Source of the DNA: Pseudomonas putida
Lineage (GTDB): Bacteria; Pseudomonadota; Gammaproteobacteria; Pseudomonadales; Pseudomonadaceae
Direction of reading: 5' to 3'
Assembly (NCBI RefSeq): GCF_028682175.1
Contig: NZ_JANHKS010000046.1
Location: forward strand, 1-42,178
Length of the DNA stretch: 42,178 bases
Shown here: in pieces, positions 34,184 through 42,098 of the stretch
Layout of the letters: the number at the start of each line of letters is the position of its first letter
How positions within the stretch are numbered: the stretch's first letter is position 1
Made by a program: the position numbers and the translations under genes
The notes under the pieces: model-generated
Databases searched by the model: none
The model's input: only the letters and a program-made list of their open reading frames with translations
Told to the model about the DNA's origin: nothing

Positions 34184-34256
34184 CCGTAGCAGCACGGCTT
34201 GCCGGCGGTAGCGATCTTGCGGACGTCCCCGCCGGCAAGCCGTGCTGCTACGGGGG
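34184..34256. repeat. REP pair, family C, between algE and algG
   Basis: AGCAGCACGGCTTGCCGGCG and CGCCGGCAAGCCGTGCTGCT-type arms enclose about 22 bases. It begins about 20 bases after the algE stop in the transcribed direction and is the only family C copy inside the alginate operon. Confidence 0.92.
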
Positions 34257-34277
34257 TGGTGTGAGCCTTGGTCGTCA

Positions 34278-35783
34278 TCAGAAGCGCCAGATGACGTCGA
34301 CGATGGCGCGGTGCATGTAGGTGTCCACACCGCTGCCGTACGCATCGCCGGGTTTGAACACGCCTGCGCGCAGGCGAATCAGCGCCGAAGGCTCGTCGAA
34401 GGACTGGCTCACCGAAGCGGGCAGCAGGCCCTGCTTGAAGTACTTGGTGACCACCAGGTCCATCTCCTGACCCAGGTCCTTGTTGCCGTCTTCCATCGGC
34501 AGCGAGGTGAAGGTGGAGACGCCATCGGCATCCACGCTTTCGCTGGCCGGGTTGACGCCCGCGCCACCGATGCCGGCGTGGCCGTCAACGCGGCGGAACT
34601 TGTGGTAGATCAGCGAGGCGTCGTAGTCCTCCTGCATCTGCCAGGAGGCGAACAGCGAGCCGGATTCCACATTGGCCATTTCGCCCTGGAAGGCTTCACC
34701 GAAGCGATGCACGCGCGAGCGGGTGCCGGTCCAGTTCGAGCGGTTGCTCTCAAGGCCGTTCTGCTCGTAGTTCTTGCTGGCACGCGAATAGGCGCCGCCG
34801 ACTTGCCATTGCGGATCGAGACGGAACCGCAGGCCAAGGTCAGTAGCCCAGCCGCTGACGTGGCTGCTGTCTTTCTGGCCGGCCAGGAACTGGTCGGTGG
34901 TCGCGTCGTAGGCCGAGCCGATCTGATCGCGGTTACCGGTCAGCCAGGTGAGGCTTCCCCAGTAGTTCACGGTGTTCAGGTTGCGGTAGTTGTAGGCATC
35001 GCTGTTGGCCTGAAGACCGAGCCAGGTCAGGTCGCCACGAGTGGTCTTGTCCAGGTCGTCGATGGCCTCGCCCTGATGTTTCAGGCTGCCGCCGTCATGG
35101 CTGTGGTGGGCACGGATGCCGGCCCACTGGCCTGGCGTCCACTGGTATTCCACATCGCCAAAGACGTGCTGGCGATCCTTGTCCTGGGCCGACAGTTCGG
35201 TGAGGTCGGTGCGGTATTCGCTGAAGCGCTGGGCGGCGCCGACTTCGGCCTTGAGCAAGGTGGTGTCGAAGGTCCAGTTCAGCGCTTCGATGTTGGTGTC
35301 GTGCCACTGGCCGTCGTCGTTGCGCAGGCGCTGGCGACCGAGTTTCAGAATCTCGCCGGGGTAGGGCGTGAAGCCGCTGTAGCCGATCCAGAATTCACGC
35401 AGGGCCGCGTAGCTGTCATCCACTTCACGGCTGCTGGAGGTCTTGCGTACGCGCTGGGTGGTCTGGCCGTTGGCGTCGGTGGCCTGCTGGTCCAGCGGGT
35501 CGGTCTGGATGGTGTCAGTGGCGGTCACCACCTGGCCCATCGCGTAGCCGCTCCAGTTGCCCCATTCGCCATACATCCACGGGCGCAGGTCCAGGCCGAC
35601 ACCGTTGACGTCGCCACCGCCACGGGTGCCCAGGTCACGGTCGTCTTCCATCTGGCCGGTGGCTTTGACTTCGATGCCGAAGTTCTGGCTGTCAGTCAGG
35701 GCAGCGAGGGTAGGCGTGGCCCAGATCAGGGTGAAACCCAGACCCAGTCCGGCCGCCATCAGAGGGTTCAACTTAAGCTTCAT
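34278..35783 (-). CDS. algE: Alginate outer-membrane porin AlgE
   Basis: This 501-residue outer-membrane 18-strand beta-barrel exports alginate through a positively charged pore. A signal peptide ends near residue 27 (ATPTLA). The mature protein begins with the ALTDSQNFGIEVKATGQMEDDRDLGTR-type first strand region and shows alternating barrel strands to the C-terminal aromatic (DVIWRF). Arginine-rich strands (SRVHRFGE, LGLRFRLDPQ) fit the anion-selective channel. Its ATG overlaps the algK stop by four bases (ATGA). Length is close to P. aeruginosa AlgE (490). Confidence 0.96.
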   Translation of the reverse strand: MKLKLNPLMAAGLGLGFTLIWATPTLAALTDSQNFGIEVKATGQMEDDRDLGTRGGGDVNGVGLDLRPWMYGEWGNWSGYAMGQVVTATDTIQTDPLDQQATDANGQTTQRVRKTSSSREVDDSYAALREFWIGYSGFTPYPGEILKLGRQRLRNDDGQWHDTNIEALNWTFDTTLLKAEVGAAQRFSEYRTDLTELSAQDKDRQHVFGDVEYQWTPGQWAGIRAHHSHDGGSLKHQGEAIDDLDKTTRGDLTWLGLQANSDAYNYRNLNTVNYWGSLTWLTGNRDQIGSAYDATTDQFLAGQKDSSHVSGWATDLGLRFRLDPQWQVGGAYSRASKNYEQNGLESNRSNWTGTRSRVHRFGEAFQGEMANVESGSLFASWQMQEDYDASLIYHKFRRVDGHAGIGGAGVNPASESVDADGVSTFTSLPMEDGNKDLGQEMDLVVTKYFKQGLLPASVSQSFDEPSALIRLRAGVFKPGDAYGSGVDTYMHRAIVDVIWRF

Positions 35784-37195
35784 AGGGGTGCGTCCTCGCC
35801 GTCTTTTTCTTCTTGCAGGGCCTGCATGGCCAGGGCGTTCTGCGCCGTGGTGCCACGCACCTGCTGTTCGCGTTGCAGCAGGCTCTGGGCCTGGGCGCGT
35901 TTCTCGGGCGGCAGTTGGTCATTGAGTTGCTGGGCAAGGTCCGCTGCCTGCGGAGTGCCCTGGGCCTGTGCGAGCTGGCCGAAGACCCAGGCGTTGACCG
36001 GATCGGGCTTGATGCCCTTGCCCTGGGAGAACAACTGCGCCAGGGCGTAGTCGGCGCTGTTCTGGCCACCGCGTGCGGAGGTCAGCAGTTCGTTCACCGC
36101 TTTCTGCGGATCGGGGTTGCCCAGGTAGCCACGGCGGTACAACTGGCCCAGGTAGTAGTGCGCGGAAATCTGCGTCGGGGCGGCCTTGAGCAAGTGCTCC
36201 TCGGCTTTCTTCGCGTCCGGCAGCACCAGCTTGCCTTCGTAGTAGACCTTGCCGAGCAACAGTTCGGCGCGGGGCTGGTCAGCGGCACGGCCGTTGTCCA
36301 GGTACTCCATCATCTTGTTGACGTCACCCAGTTCGGGATAGTCGTAGAGCAACTGCGCCAGGCTCACCCAGGACGCCGGGTAGCCAGGCGCGACTTTCTC
36401 CAGCAACTGCTGGGCGGTCTTCTCGTCGGGCTTGCCGAGGGTCGAATCGGCCAGCACACGGGCGACGGTGTCGACACGCATGGCCGGCACGCTGCCGGTG
36501 GCATAGCCGCTTTCCATCTGCTTGAGCAGCTCGGCCTGTTTGTCGGCTTCGCCGCGCTTCTGATAGACGGTGGCCAGCTCCATGTAGCAGACGTCGTTGG
36601 TGCGCAGCGCCTGTTTGCAGATGCTTTCGACTTCACCCAGATGCTGGTCGTAGGTGCCTTGGGTGCGATACAGCAGCACCTGGGCCAGGCCCGCTTCCGG
36701 GTAACCCTGGGCGCGCCAGTCGTTGATCTTCTGCTGTGCATTCACGTTGGGGAACGTGTGCGGGTATTGCAGGTAAAGCATCGCCAGTGGAATCAGCGTG
36801 CCGGCTTCGCCATTGGCGAACGCCTTCTGCAACAGGCCCTCGGCTTCGCGCTGCTCGGCCTCGGTGGAGTTGGGCTTGACCGCCAGCAGCTTGCCCAGGC
36901 GCGATTGCGCCCGTGGCGAGGTCTGGGCGGCGGCGCGGTAAGTCGCCTCGGCCTGCTTGATGAGTTCCGGGTCGCGGGTGCCGACCTGGATATCGGCCAG
37001 GCCAACCTGTGCGTCGCTGTAACCCATATCAGCCAGCTGGCGATAGTTCTGTTCTGCCAGCGTGGTGTCGCCGCGCTTGAGGGCTTCGTTGGCCAGGCGC
37101 TGGTCGGGCAGATTGATACCGCACCCGCCCAGTCCCAAGGCGATGGCCAAGCCCAGCAACGCCGGGGCGGATACGCTTCGTAGAGGGCCAGTCAT
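35780..37195 (-). CDS. algK: Alginate secretion lipoprotein AlgK (TPR)
   Basis: This 471-residue periplasmic outer-membrane lipoprotein helps localise AlgE and bridges the export complex. The lipobox LGGC places the acylated cysteine at residue 25. The remainder is a superhelix of TPR/Sel1-like repeats (for example ANEALKRGDTTLAEQNYRQLADMGYSDAQVGLA at 35-67, AQSRLGKLLAV, and HYYLGQLYRRGYLGN near 350). It follows alg44 by 2 bases and overlaps algE by four, so these three are tightly coupled. Confidence 0.96.
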   Translation of the reverse strand: MTGPLRSVSAPALLGLAIALGLGGCGINLPDQRLANEALKRGDTTLAEQNYRQLADMGYSDAQVGLADIQVGTRDPELIKQAEATYRAAAQTSPRAQSRLGKLLAVKPNSTEAEQREAEGLLQKAFANGEAGTLIPLAMLYLQYPHTFPNVNAQQKINDWRAQGYPEAGLAQVLLYRTQGTYDQHLGEVESICKQALRTNDVCYMELATVYQKRGEADKQAELLKQMESGYATGSVPAMRVDTVARVLADSTLGKPDEKTAQQLLEKVAPGYPASWVSLAQLLYDYPELGDVNKMMEYLDNGRAADQPRAELLLGKVYYEGKLVLPDAKKAEEHLLKAAPTQISAHYYLGQLYRRGYLGNPDPQKAVNELLTSARGGQNSADYALAQLFSQGKGIKPDPVNAWVFGQLAQAQGTPQAADLAQQLNDQLPPEKRAQAQSLLQREQQVRGTTAQNALAMQALQEEKDGEDAPL

Positions 37196-37197
37196 GT

Positions 37198-38370
37198 TCA
37201 GAGACCTGCAGCAGTGGCTTTGTCGATCAGCCAGTTCAGGGAAGGGCCGCGATCGCTGACCACTTCCACCGGACGACCGGCCAGGTTGCTGTTGATCGAC
37301 TCGTCAGGCTTGATCTGCACGCGGATATCGGACGACAGGTCAGCCGGGCTCAGGGCGGTGGAGCTGACGATGTGGCCGCTGTGGGTAGCGTCTTCGCCGG
37401 CGATCTGGAAGTTCACGCGGGCACCGGGTTGCACTTCGGCGAACTGGCGATAGGTGAAGCGTGCATCGACGTTGGCGGCGACGTTGCGCGGCACCAGTTG
37501 GAAGATCACCTGGCCTTTGCTGGCGTACTGACCGTCAGCCACCAGTTGCTTGGCGACGATGCAATCACACGGGCTGGTCATGGTGCCGGCCAGTTGGCGG
37601 CCGAACAGCTCTTCGATCTTGGCCGGCTGCATTTCGTCCGGGTCCAGGTTGCCCTTGAGCATGTCCAGCATGCTGGTGTTGAAGGTCGCCAGTGGCGCGC
37701 CTTTGGCAACTTCACCGTTCGGGCCGATCAGGCTGGTCACGGTGCCTTCGCGAGGCATGGTCACGTCCATGCTCGGCACGCTGACAAGGCCCGAAGTGGA
37801 GTGGCTGACGAAGTACATGCCGTACACCGACTTGGCGACGAAACCGAAGGCCACCAGGCCAACCACGAAGATACCGGCGCTGAAGGTGACCGCACGCAGG
37901 CGACCGAAGGCGCTCATGCCACCGCCGTTGTCCTTGACCTTGCGCGCCTTGGTGAAGTTGTCGCGCTGCAGGGTAGCGAGCACTTCGCCCATGCTGACGA
38001 TCTCACCGGACAGGTGCGAGGTGATGAGGTGGCGCAGGGTGGCGATGTCCTGGGCTTCCAGATGCTGGAACTGGCAACCGACGCGGCCGCTGGCAGGATC
38101 GAACGCACGTACTTGCAGTTCGACGTCCATCGCCAGGCCCAGGTTGTCGATCAGGAACTGCATGCGGCCCTTGATGACTTCGCCCACGACGGGCTTCACG
38201 CCGGCCGGGGTGATGTAGCTCAGGCCACCTGCGGACAGGTCTTCGATACGCACCAGCGGCGCGTTCGGCTGGCCATTGAGCAGGCGCAGCTTGGCGGGAA
38301 TCTTGATCCGGGCATGCTGGCGCTGGGCTTCGGATTCATGGACGACGTTTGCATTGACGGCGGTATTCAT
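37198..38370 (-). CDS. alg44: Alginate polymerase c-di-GMP receptor Alg44
   Basis: This 390-residue inner-membrane co-polymerase activates Alg8 on binding c-di-GMP. The cytoplasmic PilZ domain (about 14-120) has the binding motif R17-xxx-R21 (QRQHARIKIP) and D44-x-S46-xx-G49 (EDLSAGGL), exactly the required residues. One membrane helix spans about 160-182 (VTFSAGIFVVGLVAFGFVAK). A periplasmic adaptor-like domain follows, with MPREGTVTSLIGPNGEVAKGAPLATF-type lipoyl hairpin sequence. ATG 38370 has AGGAAC upstream. It lies 54 bases behind alg8. Confidence 0.96.
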   Translation of the reverse strand: MNTAVNANVVHESEAQRQHARIKIPAKLRLLNGQPNAPLVRIEDLSAGGLSYITPAGVKPVVGEVIKGRMQFLIDNLGLAMDVELQVRAFDPASGRVGCQFQHLEAQDIATLRHLITSHLSGEIVSMGEVLATLQRDNFTKARKVKDNGGGMSAFGRLRAVTFSAGIFVVGLVAFGFVAKSVYGMYFVSHSTSGLVSVPSMDVTMPREGTVTSLIGPNGEVAKGAPLATFNTSMLDMLKGNLDPDEMQPAKIEELFGRQLAGTMTSPCDCIVAKQLVADGQYASKGQVIFQLVPRNVAANVDARFTYRQFAEVQPGARVNFQIAGEDATHSGHIVSSTALSPADLSSDIRVQIKPDESINSNLAGRPVEVVSDRGPSLNWLIDKATAAGL

Positions 38371-38424
38371 GGCTTTTGTTCCTGATTAATCGAGTTGATC
38401 CATTGGCGCGGTCTAGAGACCCGG

Positions 38425-39906
38425 TCAAACCATTGTCAGCAGCACGGCAACGAAGATGCTGCCAGCCGAGAAAGTCATGGTTCGAGACGACCAGGTGTTG
38501 AACCAACCCTGGAAGCTGGCCATGTCGCGGCTCAGTTTGGTGTCCTGGCGAGTCCAGGACTGACGATCGAGGCGGAAGAAGACGTAGATCTTCATCAGTG
38601 CGCCGACGATCTGGTTGTAATAGAGAATCGCTGGGTACGCGGGGCCGATGGAGTGGCCGGAGCAGGACAGCAGCAGCGTCAGAATCAGACGCGTGATGCC
38701 GATCCACAGCAGGTACACCAGCAGGAAGGCGACGCCGTATTTGAAGGCAGCGAGCATGGCCACGGTCAGGCCCAGGATCGAGGTCCACATCGACACGCGC
38801 TGGTCGAACAGCACGATGCTGGTGAACACACCCAGGCGACGCACGCCCAGGCCCAGGGCGCGGGAGTTCTGGCGCAGGTTGTTGCCGTACCAGCGGTACA
38901 TCAGCTTGCGGCTGGCCTTGACGAAGCTCTTCTCCGGCGGGTGCTCGACGGTGTTGATCGCCGCATCCGGCACGTAGAAAGTGTCGTAGCCCAGGCGCAT
39001 CAGGCTGAACCAGCTGGACTTATCGTCGCCGGTCAGGAACTTGAAGCGGCCAAGACGCCAGTGTTCGAGCTGGTCGTTCTCGACGTCGGCGATGAAGTCC
39101 GGGTCGGTGACCACGGTGGCGCGGAACACCGACATGCGGCCGGTCATGGTCAGCACGCGCTTGGACAGGGCCATCGAGCACATGTTGATGTGGCGCTGGG
39201 CGAAGCGCAGCTTGTGCCACTCGCTCATGATGTAGCCGCCGCGCACTTCGCAGAATTCGTTGGTGGTCAGGCCGCCCACATTGGGGAACAGCTGGAACCA
39301 CGGCACGGTCTTGCGCACCACGCCTTCGGCCAGCACGGTGTCACCGTCGATCACGGCCGCCACGGCACGGTCATCGGGCATGTGGCGGGAGATCGCACGG
39401 AAGCCAAAGGCCAGGCCGTCGCGCTTGCCGGTACCGGCGATGCGCACGAAGTCCAGGGTCACGTGCTCGGGCGGGTTGGCCTTGGCCCACAGCGCCTTGA
39501 TGAGCAGTTCGTCGGACATCTCCACCAGCGAGCAGACGATCGTGGTGGGGTAGCCGCAGGCAATCGCCTCGCGAATCACCGAGCTGTAGACCTGAGCGGT
39601 GGTCAGCGCGTCGATACGAAAGCTGGTGACCATCAGGAACACGTGGGATGGATCGGACGCCTTGCCCAGCTTGCGCACCTTGCGGCGCAGGTGCGGGTAG
39701 ACGATGTAGAGAAAGATCATGCCGCGCACAAAGTGCGTTGCGCCCATCGAGTAACGCCAGATACCGACGATACCGACCAGGAAAATAAAGTCCTTCGACT
39801 GCGAGTCGAACAGGGAGACCGGCAACGCCATGGCAATGGCGGCCAGCAAACTTAAATAAAACAGCCATCCGGCGGCCTGGAGAAAGCCGTGTTTGAGCCT
39901 TTGCAT
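38425..39906 (-). CDS. alg8: Alginate polymerase glycosyltransferase Alg8
   Basis: This 493-residue GT2 inner-membrane processive glycosyltransferase polymerises GDP-mannuronate into mannuronan. Two N-terminal helices (about 10-70) precede the GT-A domain with D187-G-D189 (VIDGDT), the GDD motif at 293-295 (LTGDDKSSW) and RWYGNNLRQN near 330, which replaces the cellulose-synthase QxxRW motif. Four further helices follow (about 345-430), then an amphipathic region and a final hydrophobic segment. ATG 39906 has GGGATACG upstream. The gap to algD holds a different hairpin repeat. Confidence 0.96.
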   Translation of the reverse strand: MQRLKHGFLQAAGWLFYLSLLAAIAMALPVSLFDSQSKDFIFLVGIVGIWRYSMGATHFVRGMIFLYIVYPHLRRKVRKLGKASDPSHVFLMVTSFRIDALTTAQVYSSVIREAIACGYPTTIVCSLVEMSDELLIKALWAKANPPEHVTLDFVRIAGTGKRDGLAFGFRAISRHMPDDRAVAAVIDGDTVLAEGVVRKTVPWFQLFPNVGGLTTNEFCEVRGGYIMSEWHKLRFAQRHINMCSMALSKRVLTMTGRMSVFRATVVTDPDFIADVENDQLEHWRLGRFKFLTGDDKSSWFSLMRLGYDTFYVPDAAINTVEHPPEKSFVKASRKLMYRWYGNNLRQNSRALGLGVRRLGVFTSIVLFDQRVSMWTSILGLTVAMLAAFKYGVAFLLVYLLWIGITRLILTLLLSCSGHSIGPAYPAILYYNQIVGALMKIYVFFRLDRQSWTRQDTKLSRDMASFQGWFNTWSSRTMTFSAGSIFVAVLLTMV

Positions 39907-39931
39907 AGTTCGTATCCCGTGAAATCAGTTG

Positions 39932-40031
39932 CAAGCCGCGAGCTTCAAGCTGCGGGCCCATGGGTAAACCCATGGACCTGCAACCTGGAGCTGGCTTTGA
40001 ACTTGTCGCTTGAAGCTTGCCGCTTGCGGCT
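39932..40031. repeat. Long hairpin repeat between algD and alg8 (family D)
   Basis: Outer arms CAAGCCGCGAGCTTCAAGC and GCTTGAAGCTTGCCGCTTGC are inverted copies with a small bulge. The centre contains a perfect 8-base palindrome, CCATGGGT-AA-ACCCATGG, at 39958-39975. This is unlike families A to C; the GCTTGAAGC core suggests another class of intergenic repeat. It begins 4 bases after the algD stop in the transcribed direction. Confidence 0.8.
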
Positions 40032-40034
40032 GGT

Positions 40035-41351
40035 TTACCAGCAGATACCTTCGGTGCGGCCGTTCTCGTCGGTGGTGCCTTTCATGAAGCCGACCAGATC
40101 GATGACGCGCTTGCCCGCAGGCGCGTTGTTGGCCAGTGCACGGAAGCGCTCGTCACGGTTGCCCAGGATGATCACGTCGGAGTTGTCGACCACTGCGTCA
40201 AAGTCCGAGTTGAGCAGGGACGAGACGTGAGGGATCTTGGACTCGATGTAGTCCTTGTTGGCGCCGTGAACACGGGCGTATTCGACGTTGGCGTCGTAGA
40301 TGCTCAGGTCGAAACCCTTGCCGATCAGCATCTCGGCAAGTTCGACCAGCGGGCTTTCGCGCAGGTCGTCGGTGCCGGCCTTGAAGCTCAGGCCCAGCAG
40401 GGCAACCTTGCGGGTGTCGCTGGCGGCGACGATGTCGAACGCGTTCTGCACCTGGGACACGTTGCTGCGCATCAGCGAGTTGAGCAGCGGCGCTTCGATG
40501 TCCAGGGAGCTTGCGCGGTAGGTCAGGGCGCGAACGTCCTTGGGCAGGCACGAACCACCGAAGGCGAAGCCTGGGCGCATGTAGTACTGCGACAGGTTCA
40601 GGGCCTTGTCCTGGCAGACCACTTCCATCACTTCGCGACCGTCGACGCCGACCGCCTTGGCGATGTTGCCGATTTCGTTGGCGAAGGTGACCTTGGTCGC
40701 GTGCCAGACGTTGCAGGTGTACTTGATCATCTCGGCGACGGCGATGTCCTTGCGGATGATCGGTGCGTCGAGTTCTTCGTACAGCGACTGCAGCACGTCA
40801 CCGGAGGCCTTGTCGAACTCGCCGATCACGGTCATCGGTGGGTGGTCGTAGTCCTTGATCGCGGTGCTTTCACGCAGGAACTCAGGGTTGACCGCAACGC
40901 CGAAGTCGACGCCGGCCTTCTTGCCCGAGCAGTCTTCCAGGATCGGGATGACGACGTTGGCGACGGTACCCGGCAGCACGGTGCTGCGCACGACGATGGT
41001 GTGACGGGAGGTTTTTTCACGCAGGACGAAGCCGATTTCACGGCACACGGACTCGATGAAATCCAGCTCCAGGTCGCCGTTCTTCTTGCTTGGCGTGCCC
41101 ACGCAGATCATCGACAGGTCGGTGGCGCGAATCGCTTCGGAAAAATCGGTAGTGCCGCGCAGTTTGCCGGTCTTGATACCGTTCTGCAGAAGCTCGCCCA
41201 GGCCCGGTTCCACGATTGGAGACTTGCCCTGGTTGATCAGGTCGATCTTGGCGCTGGAGATATCCACACCGACAACATCATGACCGCGCGCAGAGAGGCA
41301 ACCAGCACATACTGCACCGACATAGCCCAAACCAAAGATGCTGATATGCAT
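40035..41351 (-). CDS. algD: GDP-mannose 6-dehydrogenase AlgD
   Basis: This 438-residue cytosolic enzyme oxidises GDP-mannose to GDP-mannuronate in two NAD-dependent steps and commits sugar to alginate. The N-terminal Rossmann fold begins MHISIFGLGYVGAVCAG (GxGxxG at 7-12). The middle dehydrogenase domain includes the EMIKYTCNVWHATKVTFANE helix near 207-226. The catalytic cysteine is C268 in FGGSCLPKD. Length and catalytic numbering agree with P. aeruginosa AlgD. ATG 41351 has GAGGAGAT seven bases before it. It is the first gene of the operon and is read from a distant promoter at 41829-41856. Confidence 0.98.
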   Translation of the reverse strand: MHISIFGLGYVGAVCAGCLSARGHDVVGVDISSAKIDLINQGKSPIVEPGLGELLQNGIKTGKLRGTTDFSEAIRATDLSMICVGTPSKKNGDLELDFIESVCREIGFVLREKTSRHTIVVRSTVLPGTVANVVIPILEDCSGKKAGVDFGVAVNPEFLRESTAIKDYDHPPMTVIGEFDKASGDVLQSLYEELDAPIIRKDIAVAEMIKYTCNVWHATKVTFANEIGNIAKAVGVDGREVMEVVCQDKALNLSQYYMRPGFAFGGSCLPKDVRALTYRASSLDIEAPLLNSLMRSNVSQVQNAFDIVAASDTRKVALLGLSFKAGTDDLRESPLVELAEMLIGKGFDLSIYDANVEYARVHGANKDYIESKIPHVSSLLNSDFDAVVDNSDVIILGNRDERFRALANNAPAGKRVIDLVGFMKGTTDENGRTEGICW

Positions 41352-41822
41352 CGTAATCTCCTCGATTTTTACGCCATTAGTTGGCTGGATATAAATACTG
41401 TCTAACTAATTTCGCGCACTCGTCCGCACGGCAAGTTAATGTCGTGGCACAAGCACAGGCAGAATTTAAACAGGGGCGACCTGATATTCAGGAGGGCCCG
41501 AATTTTACCGGTTACAAGCGTCGGGTAGCCCATACATAGGTATGCAGGTTCCCGATCTGGGATATGGCATAACACTCCAGCGGGTGGTGGCGATTCGCTG
41601 CCGCGCCTCTGGCTCAGGGCTTTTGGCCATGATTCAGTAACATCCTGCTCGTCAGTGACTGCTGGCACCCTTTCGGTGCTTGCTCATTAGTTCAACTAGC
41701 TTGGCGGGTCACTCCTTGCCCGTACCAATTGACCGGATGGTCTAACTACGTTGAAACCTAACTCCGTATTCCGTCCTGTCGTTATGTAAGAGATGTCTCA
41801 CACGGTGGACGAGAATTGTTAC
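41352..41822 (-). other. Long untranslated leader of algD
   Basis: About 470 bases separate the algD start from the predicted transcription start near 41822. No convincing gene is present; an 88-codon frame at 41402-41668 has no family resemblance. The leader contains three GGA triplets within 41763-41776 on the transcribed strand, a GCACC-loop-GGTGC hairpin at 41665-41679, and the ribosome site GAGGAG. P. aeruginosa also has a long algD leader (some 370 bases). Confidence 0.75.
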
Positions 41823-41828
41823 GGGATG

Positions 41829-41856
41829 TAGGAGCGTGGGCCTTCCCCATAAGTTC
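41829..41856 (-). promoter_or_regulatory. AlgU (sigma-22)-type promoter of the alginate operon
   Basis: On the minus strand the -35 GAACTT (41856-41851) and -10 TCCTA (41833-41829) are separated by 17 bases. The elements and spacing follow the GAACTT-N16/17-TCtgA consensus used by AlgU/RpoE and look the same as the algD promoter of P. aeruginosa as I recall it. The predicted start is near 41822. The orientation is correct and no other such pair lies between here and algD. Confidence 0.88.
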
Positions 41857-41860
41857 CTGA

Positions 41861-41869
41861 CCTTTCGTC
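41861..41869 (+). promoter_or_regulatory. AlgR-like site next to the algD -35 box
   Basis: CCTTTCGTC differs from the AlgR consensus CCGTTCGTC at one of nine positions. It lies 5 bases upstream of the -35 box, about 39 to 47 bases before the predicted start, comparable to the promoter-proximal AlgR site of P. aeruginosa algD. It is on the strand opposite to algD. Confidence 0.6.
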
Positions 41870-42075
41870 CTCATTTTGAGATTTCTTGAAAACATTTTCA
41901 TTTTCAGCGTAGTTGCACTCTGATGGCATTTTCCGTTTCGCCCTTAGTTATAAAGGGTTTACAGGTGGCTCATGCAAGTGTGCCATTAGTGAGAAAAACC
42001 AAAATGCCACCATCAAAAAATCGTGTTAATTTTTTGAGAAAAAAGTGGGGAACCCGAAGGGTGACTGATTGTTGG
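41870..42075. other. AT-rich region upstream of the algD promoter
   Basis: No convincing gene is visible; a 71-codon frame on the + strand (41923-42138) runs through the regulatory sites and resembles no family. The stretch is much richer in A and T than the surrounding DNA, with A-runs and T-runs around 42000-42045 that may bend DNA or bind IHF-like or H-NS-like (MvaT) proteins. This is inference from composition only. Confidence 0.5.
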
Positions 42076-42091
42076 CGTCAGAGGTCTGACG
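42076..42091. promoter_or_regulatory. Palindromic candidate operator upstream of algD
   Basis: CGTCAGA-GG-TCTGACG is a perfect 7-base inverted repeat with a 2-base centre. It lies 7 bases from the AlgR-like palindrome at 42099. I cannot assign a protein; regulators known to act in this part of algD promoters include AmrZ and AlgB. Confidence 0.5.
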
Positions 42092-42098
42092 AAGTATG

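Noticed and set aside
34242..36050. 602-codon open frame on the + strand
   Set aside because: Antisense to algE and part of algK; no recognisable features.
41402..41668. 88-codon frame on the minus strand in the algD leader
   Set aside because: It could be a leader peptide, but it has no clear ribosome site or family resemblance and ends 50 bases before algD. Treated as untranslated leader.
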